Source: Konateibacter massiliensis (GTDB lineage: Bacteria > Bacillota > Clostridia > Lachnospirales > Lachnospiraceae). Taken from it: 64,000 nucleotides of DNA. The position numbers and the translations under genes are program-made. How positions within the stretch are numbered: position 1 is the stretch's first letter; each line of letters starts with the position of its first letter. This document shows, in pieces, positions 40,828 to 50,123 of this stretch. The notes below the pieces were generated by a model that was not told the origin of the DNA, searched no databases, and saw nothing but the letters and a program-made list of their open reading frames with translations. The stretch is taken from positions 310,001 to 374,000 of the forward strand of contig NZ_LT860099.1 in the NCBI RefSeq assembly GCF_900184995.1, read 5' to 3'.

Positions 40828-42795
40828 TTGAATAAAGTAGAAAAACTAAAACAATTAAATGAAACGCTAAATCAATACAGAGACTCATACTACAACGACT
40901 CAAAATCAGAAATTTCAGATGCGCTGTATGATGTCTTGTATGATGAATTAGTAGAATTAGAAAAAGAAACTGGAATTATCATGAGTAATTCACCCACACA
41001 AACTGTTGGGTATGAAGTTAAATCTAAATTAGAAAAGGTAAGACATAGTCATCCAATGCTGTCTCTTGACAAGACGAAATTAGCAAGTGATTTAGTTGAA
41101 TTTGCAAATGATAAAGACTGTTTATTAATGCACAAACTGGATGGGTTAACTATTTTGCTTACATATGAAAACGGAGAATTAATTCAAGCTGAGACTAGAG
41201 GCGATGGTGAACAAGGTGAACTAATCACACACAACGCTAAGGCATTTACTAACGTACCATTGAAAATTGATTTTAAAGAGCGACTGGAAATCGAAGGTGA
41301 AGCAATTATTACATATGATAATTTTGAAAGAATTAACTCTAGATTACCAGAGGACAAAAAGTATAAAAATCCAAGAAATCTAGTATCAGGATCTGTTAGA
41401 CAATTAGATAGTGAAATAGCTGCTAGTAGAAACATTAAATTTATAGCATGGAAAGTTCCTATTGGTATAGATACTAATTCCATGTGTGAGCGGTTGATGA
41501 TAGTTAGGTTCATGGGGTTTGATGTGGTGAATTACTGGGCTTACGCAAACAAGTCGAGCGATAGAGAAAACATTCATAATATGATACAGAATTTAAAATG
41601 TAGAGCAAAGGAGAATGGCATTCCGATTGACGGATTAGTTATGTCATACAACGATATTGAGTATGGCAAATTTCTTGGAACTACTGGACATCACCCAAGG
41701 CATTCCATCGCCTATAAATTTTACGATGAGGAATCGGCTTCTACTATCAAAGAGATCGAGTGGTCAATGGGAAAGACGGGAGATTTAACACCAGTCGCAA
41801 TATTTGATGATGTTGAGATTGAAGGAACCACAGTAAGTAGAGCTTCACTTCATAATGTAAGCATATTAAAGGATTTACAAATTGGCATTGGAGATGAAGT
41901 AACTGTATACAAAGCAAATCAAATAATACCACAAATACGTGATAATCATACAAGAAGTGACAATGTGATAATTCCTGACACATGTCCTGTATGTGACGGA
42001 TTTACTATTATTGTAAAAGATAATGACACGGAAGTACTAAAATGTAATAACCCAGAATGTAAAGGTAAATTGCTTGGAAGATTAACTCATTTCTGTTCCA
42101 AGAACGCTATTAATATAAAAGAGATGAGTGAGTCAACAATTGAGTTTCTTATAAATAAAGGTTGGGTTACACGTTTTGATGACTTGTATCATCTTGACAT
42201 ATATGCAGATGAATGGACTAAATGTGCTGGGTTTGGTAAGAAGTCGGTATATAAACTACTTGATAACATTGAGAAGAGTAAAAACACTACGCTTGATAGG
42301 TTTATCTATTCACTTTCTATTCCACTTATTGGTAAAACGGCGAGTAAAGCTATTTTTAAACACGTAAACGGAGATATTACAGATTTTTATGATAAGTTAA
42401 TTAACGGTTACAATTGGACTGCACTTGGCGATTTTGGTGCTACTATGAATGAAAGTATCAATAGTTTTGGTAGACATAATTGCTTGTGGATAAAAGAATT
42501 GGCAACAAATTTTATCTTTGAAATACCCAAACAAAACGCTCAAAATTATGGTATGAATATTTTGGAAGGAAAGACATTTGTGATTACGGGTAGCGTTAAC
42601 CACTTTAAGAATAGAGATGAATTGAAGGATAGAATTGAAAATTTAGGTGGTAAGGTATCTGGATCTGTGAGTGCTAAGACTGACTACTTGATAAATAACG
42701 AAAAAACAAGCAATTCTTCGAAAAATAAGAAGTCAAAAGAATTAAGTATCCCAATTATTACAGAAGAAGAATTTTTATCAATGATTAATAATTAA
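40828..42795 (+). CDS. ligA: NAD-dependent DNA ligase
   Basis: The 655-residue protein has the full LigA layout. The N-terminal Ia region is followed by the adenylation domain with MHKLDGLTIL (K-L-D-G), GEAIITYDNF and GLVMSYND. After these come the OB fold, a four-cysteine zinc finger (CPVCDG...CNNPEC), helix-hairpin-helix (CAGFGKKSVYKL) and a C-terminal BRCT (LEGKTFVITGSV). It seals DNA nicks using NAD. TTG 40828 follows AGAGGTG. All catalytic residues seem present. It complements the phage replicase set. Confidence 0.95.
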   Translation: MNKVEKLKQLNETLNQYRDSYYNDSKSEISDALYDVLYDELVELEKETGIIMSNSPTQTVGYEVKSKLEKVRHSHPMLSLDKTKLASDLVEFANDKDCLLMHKLDGLTILLTYENGELIQAETRGDGEQGELITHNAKAFTNVPLKIDFKERLEIEGEAIITYDNFERINSRLPEDKKYKNPRNLVSGSVRQLDSEIAASRNIKFIAWKVPIGIDTNSMCERLMIVRFMGFDVVNYWAYANKSSDRENIHNMIQNLKCRAKENGIPIDGLVMSYNDIEYGKFLGTTGHHPRHSIAYKFYDEESASTIKEIEWSMGKTGDLTPVAIFDDVEIEGTTVSRASLHNVSILKDLQIGIGDEVTVYKANQIIPQIRDNHTRSDNVIIPDTCPVCDGFTIIVKDNDTEVLKCNNPECKGKLLGRLTHFCSKNAINIKEMSESTIEFLINKGWVTRFDDLYHLDIYADEWTKCAGFGKKSVYKLLDNIEKSKNTTLDRFIYSLSIPLIGKTASKAIFKHVNGDITDFYDKLINGYNWTALGDFGATMNESINSFGRHNCLWIKELATNFIFEIPKQNAQNYGMNILEGKTFVITGSVNHFKNRDELKDRIENLGGKVSGSVSAKTDYLINNEKTSNSSKNKKSKELSIPIITEEEFLSMINN

Positions 42796-42881
42796 ATCTA
42801 TTGAGGTGTTGGCGCATCGAAATAGAGAATTATACATATGTAACATAACTATAAATTCCATCAAATGTAAGGAGATAAAAA

Positions 42882-43127
42882 CTGAATACAGAAAATGCGA
42901 TTAAAATTAATCTTCACGGAAATGTAGACAAAGCAAGCAAATTGGTTAGTGTTGTCAATACATTTATTAGTGATGTTGATGTTGCCTGTGGTAGTCGTAC
43001 ACTTGATGCCAAATCTCTTTTATCAGTTATGAGTTTAGATCTTAGAAGAGAACTGAGTGTAAGGATTATTTCAGACAACATTGAAGAATACACACGTTTT
43101 ATAGAAGAAATGGAGGACTTTAAATAA
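42882..43127 (+). CDS. HPr-like protein (CTG start)
   Basis: The 81-residue frame, with AIKINLHGNVDKASKLVSV, SDVDVACGSRTLDAKSLLSVMSLDL, matches the HPr fold of the phosphotransfer carrier family. The His in LHG is not in the exact catalytic context, so it is probably a non-PTS scaffold. AAGGAG lies 7 nt before CTG 42882 and TAA 42876 closes the frame. The first TTG (42942) would delete the first strand. Its role in the phage is unknown. Confidence 0.75.
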   Translation: MNTENAIKINLHGNVDKASKLVSVVNTFISDVDVACGSRTLDAKSLLSVMSLDLRRELSVRIISDNIEEYTRFIEEMEDFK

Positions 43128-43721
43128 TTGAAAATTGAGAATACAAGAGTATATGGTATTGAAAATGCAATTAGCGTAAGTAAATTTCCGATGGCAACAG
43201 ATGTAAGTAAGTGTGATGAATATTTGGGAAAGAACACAGCAAAACTTTCGAGTTGTAAACCGGGTACAGGTCACGACCAGTTCACACACGGAATAATTGT
43301 TCAATTTAATTTGACAGCTTCGAATAAGTTTTGGACAGAGGCTCAACGGTATCACTGGCTTGAGTTTATAAGTTCACAGTCAACAATGCATAAGATTACC
43401 CAATTTGATATCAAACAGCAATGCAATAGATATGTAGACGAATTTATTGTTGAGCGTTTACAGACATTGGTTAATGATTACAACAATATCGAGGACAAGT
43501 CTACCGATGAAGCTAAAGAAGCTTACTTAAAAGTTCTTTACAATATTCCATCTGGATTTCAACTAACAGCGGGAATGACAACAAACTATTGTCAATTGAA
43601 GACAATTTATCATCAAAGAAGACATCATAGATTGCCTGAATGGAAAGTTTTTTGCAAATGGATTGAAGAATTACCTAGATTTAAAGAATTGATGCTGGGA
43701 ATGGAGGACTGTTACGAATGA
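43128..43721 (+). CDS. Conserved phage protein of unknown function, 197 aa
   Basis: The C-terminal half has GFQLTAGMTTNYCQLKTIYHQRRHHRLPEW and FCKWIEELP, a pattern seen in many phage hypothetical proteins. The RRHHR cluster recalls the ThyX motif, but the rest of that motif is missing, so thymidylate synthase is not assigned. TTG 43128 directly follows the HPr-like gene. Confidence 0.6.
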   Translation: MKIENTRVYGIENAISVSKFPMATDVSKCDEYLGKNTAKLSSCKPGTGHDQFTHGIIVQFNLTASNKFWTEAQRYHWLEFISSQSTMHKITQFDIKQQCNRYVDEFIVERLQTLVNDYNNIEDKSTDEAKEAYLKVLYNIPSGFQLTAGMTTNYCQLKTIYHQRRHHRLPEWKVFCKWIEELPRFKELMLGMEDCYE

Positions 43722-44053
43722 CCAAAGAGGAGTTAGACATATTAGATGCAGTGAGTTGGAAAGATATGAATGATAGAGATCCACAAGATATTAAAATATG
43801 TCAAACAGAAAAAAATTATGATGTAGTAAATAGTCCCTCTCATTATACAGATACAAAAATCGAAGTTATAGAATATATAGAGGATAAGCAGCTTGGTTTT
43901 TGTTTGGGGAATGTAATTAAATACATATCAAGAGCAGGCAGGAAACATAGTGCTGATAAATCGGATAAAGAAAAGGCAATTGAAGATTTAAAGAAAGCAA
44001 AATGGTATTTGGACAGAAGGATTTTTGAAATAGAGAATGATATTAATGTCTAA
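43718..44053 (+). CDS. DUF3310 protein
   Basis: The 111-residue protein has VVNSPSHYTDTKIEVIEYIEDKQ and CLGNVIKYISRAGRK with a KAKWYLDRRI end, which are the DUF3310 hallmarks. Such proteins accompany nucleotide metabolism genes in phages; their activity is unknown. ATG 43718 overlaps the previous gene. Confidence 0.85.
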   Translation: MTKEELDILDAVSWKDMNDRDPQDIKICQTEKNYDVVNSPSHYTDTKIEVIEYIEDKQLGFCLGNVIKYISRAGRKHSADKSDKEKAIEDLKKAKWYLDRRIFEIENDINV

Positions 44054-44219
44054 AGAAAAGGAAGTCACTCAAGAATTTATATATTGTAGTCTACGAAAGT
44101 GTCCACATACGGAGTGTCTTAGACATAATGCAAACACTCCGTGGAATGTGTTGATTTTGAGACGGAGGTACAACCCTGATAAAGATTGGAATTGCAAAGA
44201 TAAAGCGGAGGAACAATGA
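44046..44219 (+). CDS. Hypothetical cysteine-containing protein, 57 aa
   Basis: CSLRKCPHTECLRH suggests a zinc-binding site; the sequence resembles small phage proteins with a TPWNV...R motif. ATG 44046 lies inside the end of the previous gene; its stop overlaps the next start. Confidence 0.6.
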   Translation: MSKEKEVTQEFIYCSLRKCPHTECLRHNANTPWNVLILRRRYNPDKDWNCKDKAEEQ

Positions 44220-44659
44220 GTAAATCTATATATTTAGCTGGTGCTATGGAGATATACGAAGGCACGGATGTAGCAAGAGAATGGAGAAAGCAAGTTGAGG
44301 ACTATTTTTTACGTGATGGAATTGCCGATATTATTAATCCTACTAGGTATTATGAATATGGCAGAAATTATCACAAAACTGATATGGAAGTTTTTAGATT
44401 TGATCTGCACAAAGTTAGAAACGCAGACTTAATTTTAGTAAACCTAGCAGATATAAGAAAATCTGTTGGTACTTGCTTCGAAGTATATGAAGCATATAGA
44501 AGTGGAATACCAATCATTGGTTTTATTACAGATGATGTCGAAGGTAAAGAATTAACTAAATTAATACATCCTTGGATTGAGTGTTGTATTAACAGAATAG
44601 AAACAGGTGAATTTGCTTTAGAAGAAGCGATGATACATATTACAAAATATTATTGTTAA
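44216..44659 (+). CDS. Nucleoside 2-deoxyribosyltransferase-like protein
   Basis: The 147-residue protein has IYLAGAME at the N-terminus, FRFDLHKVRNADLILVNL (catalytic region), and GTCFEVYEAY with the catalytic Glu. It fits the deoxyribosyltransferase superfamily, which acts on N-glycosidic bonds of nucleosides or nucleotides. It would belong to the phage nucleotide supply set with nrdD/nrdG and dUTPase. Confidence 0.8.
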   Translation: MSKSIYLAGAMEIYEGTDVAREWRKQVEDYFLRDGIADIINPTRYYEYGRNYHKTDMEVFRFDLHKVRNADLILVNLADIRKSVGTCFEVYEAYRSGIPIIGFITDDVEGKELTKLIHPWIECCINRIETGEFALEEAMIHITKYYC

Positions 44660-44680
44660 AAAAGAAATTGGAGGATTTTT

Positions 44681-44887
44681 ATTACGATAGATTTAATTAG
44701 TACAAGTCACTTACTGGCTAGAGAATTATTATCCAAACCAGACGGATTTTTAACAGTGACAATAGACGGAAGAGAATGTGTAATCTCTAATATAAAAAGA
44801 AGTAAATCACACGCTAACGCTGATGATACAGTGATTAACTGGACTTTGAATACTAGAGATTGCGGACAAGGAAATTTGAAAAGGTAG
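44681..44887 (+). CDS. Hypothetical protein, 68 aa (ATT start)
   Basis: GGAGG 44670-44674 lies 6 nt before ATT 44681, which opens a frame of 68 residues (TIDLISTSHLLARELLSKPDG). The frame has no nearby ATG, GTG or TTG; GTG 44756 would remove a third of it. The middle reads as strand-rich (FLTVTIDGRECVISNIKR). Confidence 0.5.
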   Translation: MTIDLISTSHLLARELLSKPDGFLTVTIDGRECVISNIKRSKSHANADDTVINWTLNTRDCGQGNLKR

Positions 44888-44893
44888 ATAAAA

Positions 44894-45070
44894 ATGATTG
44901 AAATAATTGCAGACAAGGAAATCGAGCAGATTTCTAAGGAAGATAAGAAGTTAATTATTGAGCTGATTTGCAATGAACAGACTCATATGATTATTAAAGA
45001 CCATACGAAGTATGAGTCGGAGAAGTATAAGAAATTAGAGGAACTAAAGGTAAAGATAAAGGATTTATAA
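44894..45070 (+). CDS. Hypothetical helical protein, 58 aa
   Basis: ATG 44894 closely follows the previous stop. A short lysine/glutamate-rich helical product ending KVKIKDL. No known family. Confidence 0.5.
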   Translation: MIEIIADKEIEQISKEDKKLIIELICNEQTHMIIKDHTKYESEKYKKLEELKVKIKDL

Positions 45071-45084
45071 AGGAGTGTGGTTTA

Positions 45085-46311
45085 TTGAGAGTTATTAAGA
45101 GAGATGGACGCAAAGTAGAGTTTGATAAAGACAAGATAGTTCAAGCCGTATTAAAAGCGTTTAGTGAAGTTGATGGAGAATTAACATCAGAAGCAAAAAG
45201 AAAAGCTACTAACATCACCAATTACATAGAGGGGCTTCAAAAACCATTAAAAGTAGAAGAAATACAGGATATTGTCGAAGAACAATTAATGACAGGGAAA
45301 CGTAAGGATGTTGCTAAAGTTTTTATTTTATATAGAAATGAAAGAACCAAAACAAGAGAGAAAAACATGCAACTAATGAAAGATATTTCAGAAAAACTGC
45401 AAGCATCAAATGTACAAAATCAGAATGCAAATGTAGACGAAAAATCATTTGGAGGACGCGTAGGAGAAGCAAGCGATGCGGTTTTAAAGAAATATGCACT
45501 TGATAATTGTGTGTCTGAAATGGCTAAAAATAACCACTTAAATAATGAGATTTATATTCATGATCTCAATAGCTATGCGGTTGGTTCTCATAATTGTCTG
45601 TCTATTCCATTTGATAAATTACTACTAAATGGATTTAATACAAGACAAACAGATGTTAGACCGGCTCAATCTGTTAGCACAGCTTTTCAATTAATTGCGG
45701 TTATATTTCAATTGCAATCCCTGAACCAGTTTGGAGGTGTCTCGGCAACTCATTTGGACTGGACGATGGTTCCTTATGTAAGAAAAAGCTTTTATAAACA
45801 TTTTAAAGATGGTTTGAAATATGTTGAAGAATCAAATTATTTAAATTATGAGACCATGGAAGGTTATTCTATAGAGAACGATGGTTTTAAATTCCATAAA
45901 AAGGCATACCAATATGCAATTGATAAAACAGAAAAAGAAGTATATCAGGCAGTAGAAGGTATGTATCACAACCTAAATACATTACAATCAAGATCAGGAA
46001 ATCAATTACCATTTACCTCTATAAATTATGGAACTTGCACGGAGCCAGAAGGAAGAATGGTGACTAGAGCACTATTAGAAATTTCGATTAAGGGAATTGG
46101 AAAACTACACAAAACTTCAATTTTTCCGTGTGGTATTTTCCAGTGTATGAACGGTGTCAATCGTAAACCGGAAGATCCTAATTACGATTTGTACAGATTA
46201 GCATTAAGGTCAACAGCACAAAGATTATATCCAAACTATGCTAACGTTGATTGGTCTGGTAATGAAGGATACGACAAAAATGACCCCAAAACATATTTTA
46301 GCACTATGGGT
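45085..46311 (+). CDS. nrdD: Anaerobic ribonucleotide reductase NrdD, exon 1
   Basis: The first 409 codons of a 721-residue class III reductase: N-terminal ATP-cone (VIKRDGRKVEFDKDKIVQAV), then the catalytic barrel with conserved HDLNSYAVGSHNC and QLQSLNQFGGVSATHLDW. It ends at FSTMG, the usual position just before the CRT motif, where a group I intron intervenes. TTG 45085 follows AAGGAG. It reduces ribonucleotides to deoxy forms under anaerobic conditions with NrdG. Confidence 0.93.
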
Positions 46312-46589
46312 AAGTGTAAATGCAGCCCATGTAAAACCGATTGAACCTTGCTTCGAGGGTGTGGCTGAATAAGCTGCTAACGGATAGGTCTTATTGAGAA
46401 GAGATTCTATGACATAAGATGAGTACCGTGCCAAACCTATTTATATAGGAAGTGTGTATCGACTAAGGTGGGATGAGTGTACCACAAGAGGGTTGGAGAT
46501 AAGCACCAATTCAGAGCAGTCGGCTTGTTGATGAAGAGTAGTGCCTTCGGAGAGAACATATAGTCAGTATCATTAGTAATAATGAGATG
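46312..46589 (+). ncRNA. Group I intron in nrdD, 278 nt, no internal endonuclease
   Basis: Removing these bases joins FSTMG to CRTANGFD. The 5' exon ends in T (46311) and the intron ends in G (46589), as group I rules demand. The internal guide TGCAGCCCAT at 46321-46330 pairs with exon 1 ATGGGT (with the expected U-G wobble at the splice site). Its first four bases pair with exon 2 TGCA, giving a continuous 10-bp P1/P10. A later ACATATAGTC resembles the P7 strand. The intron is compact. Confidence 0.9.
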
Positions 46590-47528
46590 TGCAGAACAGC
46601 AAACGGTTTTGATATTAATGGTTTAGGTCAGTTAAAAGATGGACGTGGAAATATTTGTCCCGTTACCATCATACTACCAACATTGGCAATGGAAACCAAA
46701 GATGTAGAAAAATTTATGGAGTTGCTAGATAAAAAGATTTATGAAGCAAAAGATATGTTGATAGAGCGATTTGAATGGATTTGCAGTCAGTCATCAGAAT
46801 CTGCAAAATTCATGTACGAAAATGGCGTTATGGAAGGATATATACCAGAAGAGGGAATAGTGAGTGCACTCAAACATGGAACATTGGCTTTAGGACAATT
46901 AGGATTGGCAGATACTTTGCAAATTTTAATTGGGTGCGACCACACAACAGGCAATGGAATGGTTTTAGCGAAAAGAATAGAACAACTATTCAAGGATAGA
47001 TGTGCAGAATTTAAAAATGAATATCAATTAAATTTTGGAGTGTATTATACACCGGCAGAAAATCTTTGTTTTACAGCCATGAAAAAATTTAAAGAAAAAT
47101 ATGGTGTCATTAAAAATGTGTCTGATAAGGAATTTTTTACAAATAGCATACATGTTCCAGTGTGGATTAATATGACACCAATGAAAAAAATCGACATTGA
47201 ATCACAATTAACTGGATATAGCTCGGCTGGCTGCATAACATATGTTGAATTAGAAGGTAGCGTTAAAAATAATATAGAAGCAATTGAAGCAATTGTGAAT
47301 TATGCAATGGATAAGGATATTCCGTATTTTGCTTTAAATGTTCCTAATGATATGTGTACCAATTGTGGATATTGTGATGATATTGACAAAGCTTGCCCTA
47401 TGTGTGGAAGTGGTGAAATCCGTAGACTAAGACGTGTGACTGGATATTTAACCGGCGACTACAAATCAGCTTTTAACGAAGGTAAACAACAGGAAGTTGA
47501 AATGCGAGTAAAACACGAAAAGTTCTAA
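46590..47528 (+). CDS. nrdD: Anaerobic ribonucleotide reductase NrdD, exon 2
   Basis: The last 313 codons carry CRTANGFDINGLGQ, the zinc site CTNCGYC...CPMCG, and the glycyl-radical region RVTGYLTGDYKSAFNEGK near the C-terminus. It continues exon 1 in frame. The glycyl radical is installed by NrdG (48678). An apparently complete, functional enzyme after splicing. Confidence 0.93.
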   Translation, partial: CRTANGFDINGLGQLKDGRGNICPVTIILPTLAMETKDVEKFMELLDKKIYEAKDMLIERFEWICSQSSESAKFMYENGVMEGYIPEEGIVSALKHGTLALGQLGLADTLQILIGCDHTTGNGMVLAKRIEQLFKDRCAEFKNEYQLNFGVYYTPAENLCFTAMKKFKEKYGVIKNVSDKEFFTNSIHVPVWINMTPMKKIDIESQLTGYSSAGCITYVELEGSVKNNIEAIEAIVNYAMDKDIPYFALNVPNDMCTNCGYCDDIDKACPMCGSGEIRRLRRVTGYLTGDYKSAFNEGKQQEVEMRVKHEKF

Positions 47529-47600
47529 AGTATTTAGAGAATTAAATGTTGGAGAGGTTATTAAATTAATCTCTACTAACATTTAATGAGGTGGTACTTT

Positions 47601-48677
47601 ATAAGAATTTTAAATGAAGATACAAAAAGAAAAAGAACAGAAACATTCCGTAAACACATGTATGAGAAGGCAGAAAAAGAAATTGGTAATAAATATGGTA
47701 ATTTTATAGTAAAGAACATTAATTACAAAATTACCGAGCAAAATTATAACGAAGGTAAACGATATGGTATATTTTTCGATTTAGAGTGTGTATGTGGAAA
47801 CAAAAGAACACATAGATTTAATAGTATTAAAAGTGGACATGTTAAATCCTGTGGCTGTTCAAGATTTAATAATCCTCTAATTGTAGAAGATTTAACTGGT
47901 CAAAAGTTCGGTAGGCTCACAGTGATTGCAAGAGACATTGAAAGAGACAAACAAGAAATAGAAGATGAGAAAAAGAGAGGCAATGCACACTGGATATGTA
48001 AATGTGACTGTAGAAACCCTGATTATTCTAGTGTGGTGGGCTACCAATTAAAATCTGGACATACCCAGTCTTGTGGGTGTTATGCTTCAGAGCAAATAAT
48101 AAAACGAAATAAAAAATATTCAACCAAGTATAATCAGATTATTGATAATGGTGATGGATTTATTTCACTGATCGATGGAGACAACAGATGTTTGGTTGAT
48201 AAAGAAGATTATGACACTGTTAAAAATTGGTATTGGAGAAAGATTTGTAAACGTGGAGATAACACTAAAGGATACTGGATTACAAATGTTAAAATTGATG
48301 ATAAATATACCAAATCGGTACTTATGATTCATCAAGTAATAGCTGAATTGAAATATGGTGAATATGATAAAAATTTGGTGCCAGACCATTTATCAAGAGA
48401 TACTAATGATAATAGAAAATGCAATATTTTATTAAAAGATAATATGAGTAATAGCAGAAACAGAGGAATTAGTAAAGCCAACAGTTCTGGAAAGACAGGT
48501 GTTAGTTTTACTAAAGATAAAAATATGTGGACGGCATACATAACAGTAAATTATAAGACTATCTTTCTTGGAGACTATTCTGATATAAATGATGCAATCA
48601 AGGTTAGAAAAGAGGCAGAGCAGCGTTATGGGTTTACTTGTGATGATGTGGTGGCAGATTACGATGAGGTTATTTAA
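47601..48677 (+). CDS. HNH/AP2 homing endonuclease between nrdD and nrdG
   Basis: The protein has about 358 residues. It has two zinc-knuckle repeats (HVKSCGC and GHTQSCGC within LTGQKFGRLTVI-type elements), a central HNH-like domain around LVPDHLSRDTNDNR, and a C-terminal AP2 DNA-binding domain (GKTGVSFTKDKNMWTAYI). Such freestanding endonucleases mobilise into intron-containing genes. GAGGTGG is followed by ATA 47601; the ATG at 47586 precedes and encodes the ribosome site. Confidence 0.8.
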   Translation: MRILNEDTKRKRTETFRKHMYEKAEKEIGNKYGNFIVKNINYKITEQNYNEGKRYGIFFDLECVCGNKRTHRFNSIKSGHVKSCGCSRFNNPLIVEDLTGQKFGRLTVIARDIERDKQEIEDEKKRGNAHWICKCDCRNPDYSSVVGYQLKSGHTQSCGCYASEQIIKRNKKYSTKYNQIIDNGDGFISLIDGDNRCLVDKEDYDTVKNWYWRKICKRGDNTKGYWITNVKIDDKYTKSVLMIHQVIAELKYGEYDKNLVPDHLSRDTNDNRKCNILLKDNMSNSRNRGISKANSSGKTGVSFTKDKNMWTAYITVNYKTIFLGDYSDINDAIKVRKEAEQRYGFTCDDVVADYDEVI

Positions 48678-49232
48678 ATGAATTACATAAAAATTGAAAA
48701 AGAGAGTGCTATTTCAGGAAACGGACTTCGTGTTGTCATATGGCTATCCTCTTGTTCACATAACTGTCCAGGATGCCAAAATCCTCAAACCTGGAATCCG
48801 AATAGTGGGATAGTATTTGACCAAGCGGCTCATAATGAATTATTTGAGCAATTATCAAAAGATTACATATCGGGGATCACTTTTACCGGTGGTGATCCCC
48901 TCCATGATAATAACCTTCGCGGTGTATTAGATTTGGTAAACGAATTCCATATTTCATATCCAAAGAAAAATATCTGGTTATATACGGGATTTTATTGGGA
49001 AGAAATATTTGAACCATCGTTCACTGAGCAGTCAGACGAAGAGATAGAAAAATATTTACAGGATTGTGAAATTAGAAAGAGAATTATATCTATGTGTGAT
49101 GTATTAGTTGATGGTCGATATGTTGATGAACTCAGAGACTTAACATTAAAATTTCGAGGAAGTAGTAACCAACGTCTAATTGACGTTCAACAATCATTGA
49201 AGAAAGGAGAAGTGATGCTATGGGATACATAA
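48678..49232 (+). CDS. nrdG: NrdG, anaerobic reductase activating enzyme
   Basis: The 184-residue radical-SAM protein has CSHNCPGCQNPQTW (the C-x3-C-x2-C cluster motif) and FTGGDPLHDNN. It generates the NrdD glycyl radical. It starts at ATG 48678 right after the endonuclease stop, and its 3' end overlaps the small membrane gene at 49220. Confidence 0.93.
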   Translation: MNYIKIEKESAISGNGLRVVIWLSSCSHNCPGCQNPQTWNPNSGIVFDQAAHNELFEQLSKDYISGITFTGGDPLHDNNLRGVLDLVNEFHISYPKKNIWLYTGFYWEEIFEPSFTEQSDEEIEKYLQDCEIRKRIISMCDVLVDGRYVDELRDLTLKFRGSSNQRLIDVQQSLKKGEVMLWDT

Positions 49233-49360
49233 TTGCAAATTTAGCGTGTCTGCTAATGGGTATATTTATGGGCATTATTATATCTACACTATGCAAATCC
49301 GCTTCATCTAATTGGAACAACGAGGATAATATAGACGATAATCAGAAAAGCGAGGAATAG
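49220..49360 (+). CDS. Small membrane protein, 46 aa
   Basis: An N-terminal transmembrane helix (IIANLACLLMGIFMGIIISTLC) is followed by an acidic tail. ATG 49220 is in the +1-shifted frame within the nrdG end. Similar small membrane proteins are common in phages. Function unknown. Confidence 0.6.
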   Translation: MGYIIANLACLLMGIFMGIIISTLCKSASSNWNNEDNIDDNQKSEE

Positions 49361-49363
49361 TGC

Positions 49364-49708
49364 ATGAAGAGATACATATTAAATAATAATGCAGAAATAA
49401 GTGCTTTAAAGAGTTATGGCTTCAAATATAGCGGCGTAGAAGATAAATGCATTGTTCCTATTTACTTATATAAAGATAAGCACAATAAGAAAATTCCACT
49501 TATTTTTTTATCGTTTACTATCAACATTTCAGACAAGTTTTTTGGATATACGGTTATTAATAAGGATAATACTTTACATTCAGCATATTACAACAAAGAC
49601 GGCAATAAGAACAATAAAGTTCTGAATACTATTGAGAGAAATATACAAAAGGAACTGTCAAAACTAGAGATGATGAATATTATCACAGTCAAAAGTGAGG
49701 AGGATTAA
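49364..49708 (+). CDS. Hypothetical protein, 114 aa
   Basis: A beta-rich product (YILNNNAEISALKSYGF, IPLIFLSFTINISDKFFGYTVIN). ATG 49364 follows CGAGG. No family was recognised. Confidence 0.55.
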   Translation: MKRYILNNNAEISALKSYGFKYSGVEDKCIVPIYLYKDKHNKKIPLIFLSFTINISDKFFGYTVINKDNTLHSAYYNKDGNKNNKVLNTIERNIQKELSKLEMMNIITVKSEED

Positions 49709-49714
49709 CTAACA

Positions 49715-49888
49715 ATGCAAAGAGTAACTGATGGTAATCTTGCAAGTGAATATCTTTTTTATGATAGGGTGTTCAGTGTTTTAATAAAAAGTAAGAAACA
49801 TAAATTATGGAATAGATTGAGAATAGAGGGAAATAAACTTGATGATGTGCAAGAAAAGCTATTCCAGCAAATTAGATTAGGAAGTTGA
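49715..49888 (+). CDS. Hypothetical protein, 57 aa
   Basis: ATG 49715 follows GGAGGA. Short basic protein with a YDRVFSVLIKSKKHKLWNRL segment. No known family. Confidence 0.5.
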   Translation: MQRVTDGNLASEYLFYDRVFSVLIKSKKHKLWNRLRIEGNKLDDVQEKLFQQIRLGS

Positions 49889-49902
49889 GGGTGATAAAGT
49901 AA

Positions 49903-50115
49903 ATGCCAAACGTATATGAGTATAGGAAATTACTAATGAATAAAAATAACTTTTCACTTTCAGATATAGAAAGTTTTGAGTATATGACAGCAGATGAAAT
50001 TGACAATCTTCAAGCTGAAATTGAGAAAGATACTAACAATCCAAAACGACTTGAATTATTAAGAGCGTTTATTACTATGAAGAAGCAATTAGCAGAAACA
50101 GATCTGTTTAGATAA
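49903..50115 (+). CDS. Hypothetical protein, 70 aa
   Basis: ATG 49903 follows GAGGGTG. A helical protein, reminiscent of small adaptor proteins, with no motif seen. Confidence 0.5.
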   Translation: MPNVYEYRKLLMNKNNFSLSDIESFEYMTADEIDNLQAEIEKDTNNPKRLELLRAFITMKKQLAETDLFR

Positions 50116-50123
50116 GGATGTGA

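Noticed and set aside
43128-43721. Thymidylate synthase ThyX
   Set aside because: An RRHHR cluster occurs, but the full RHR-S motif and flavin-binding context are missing.
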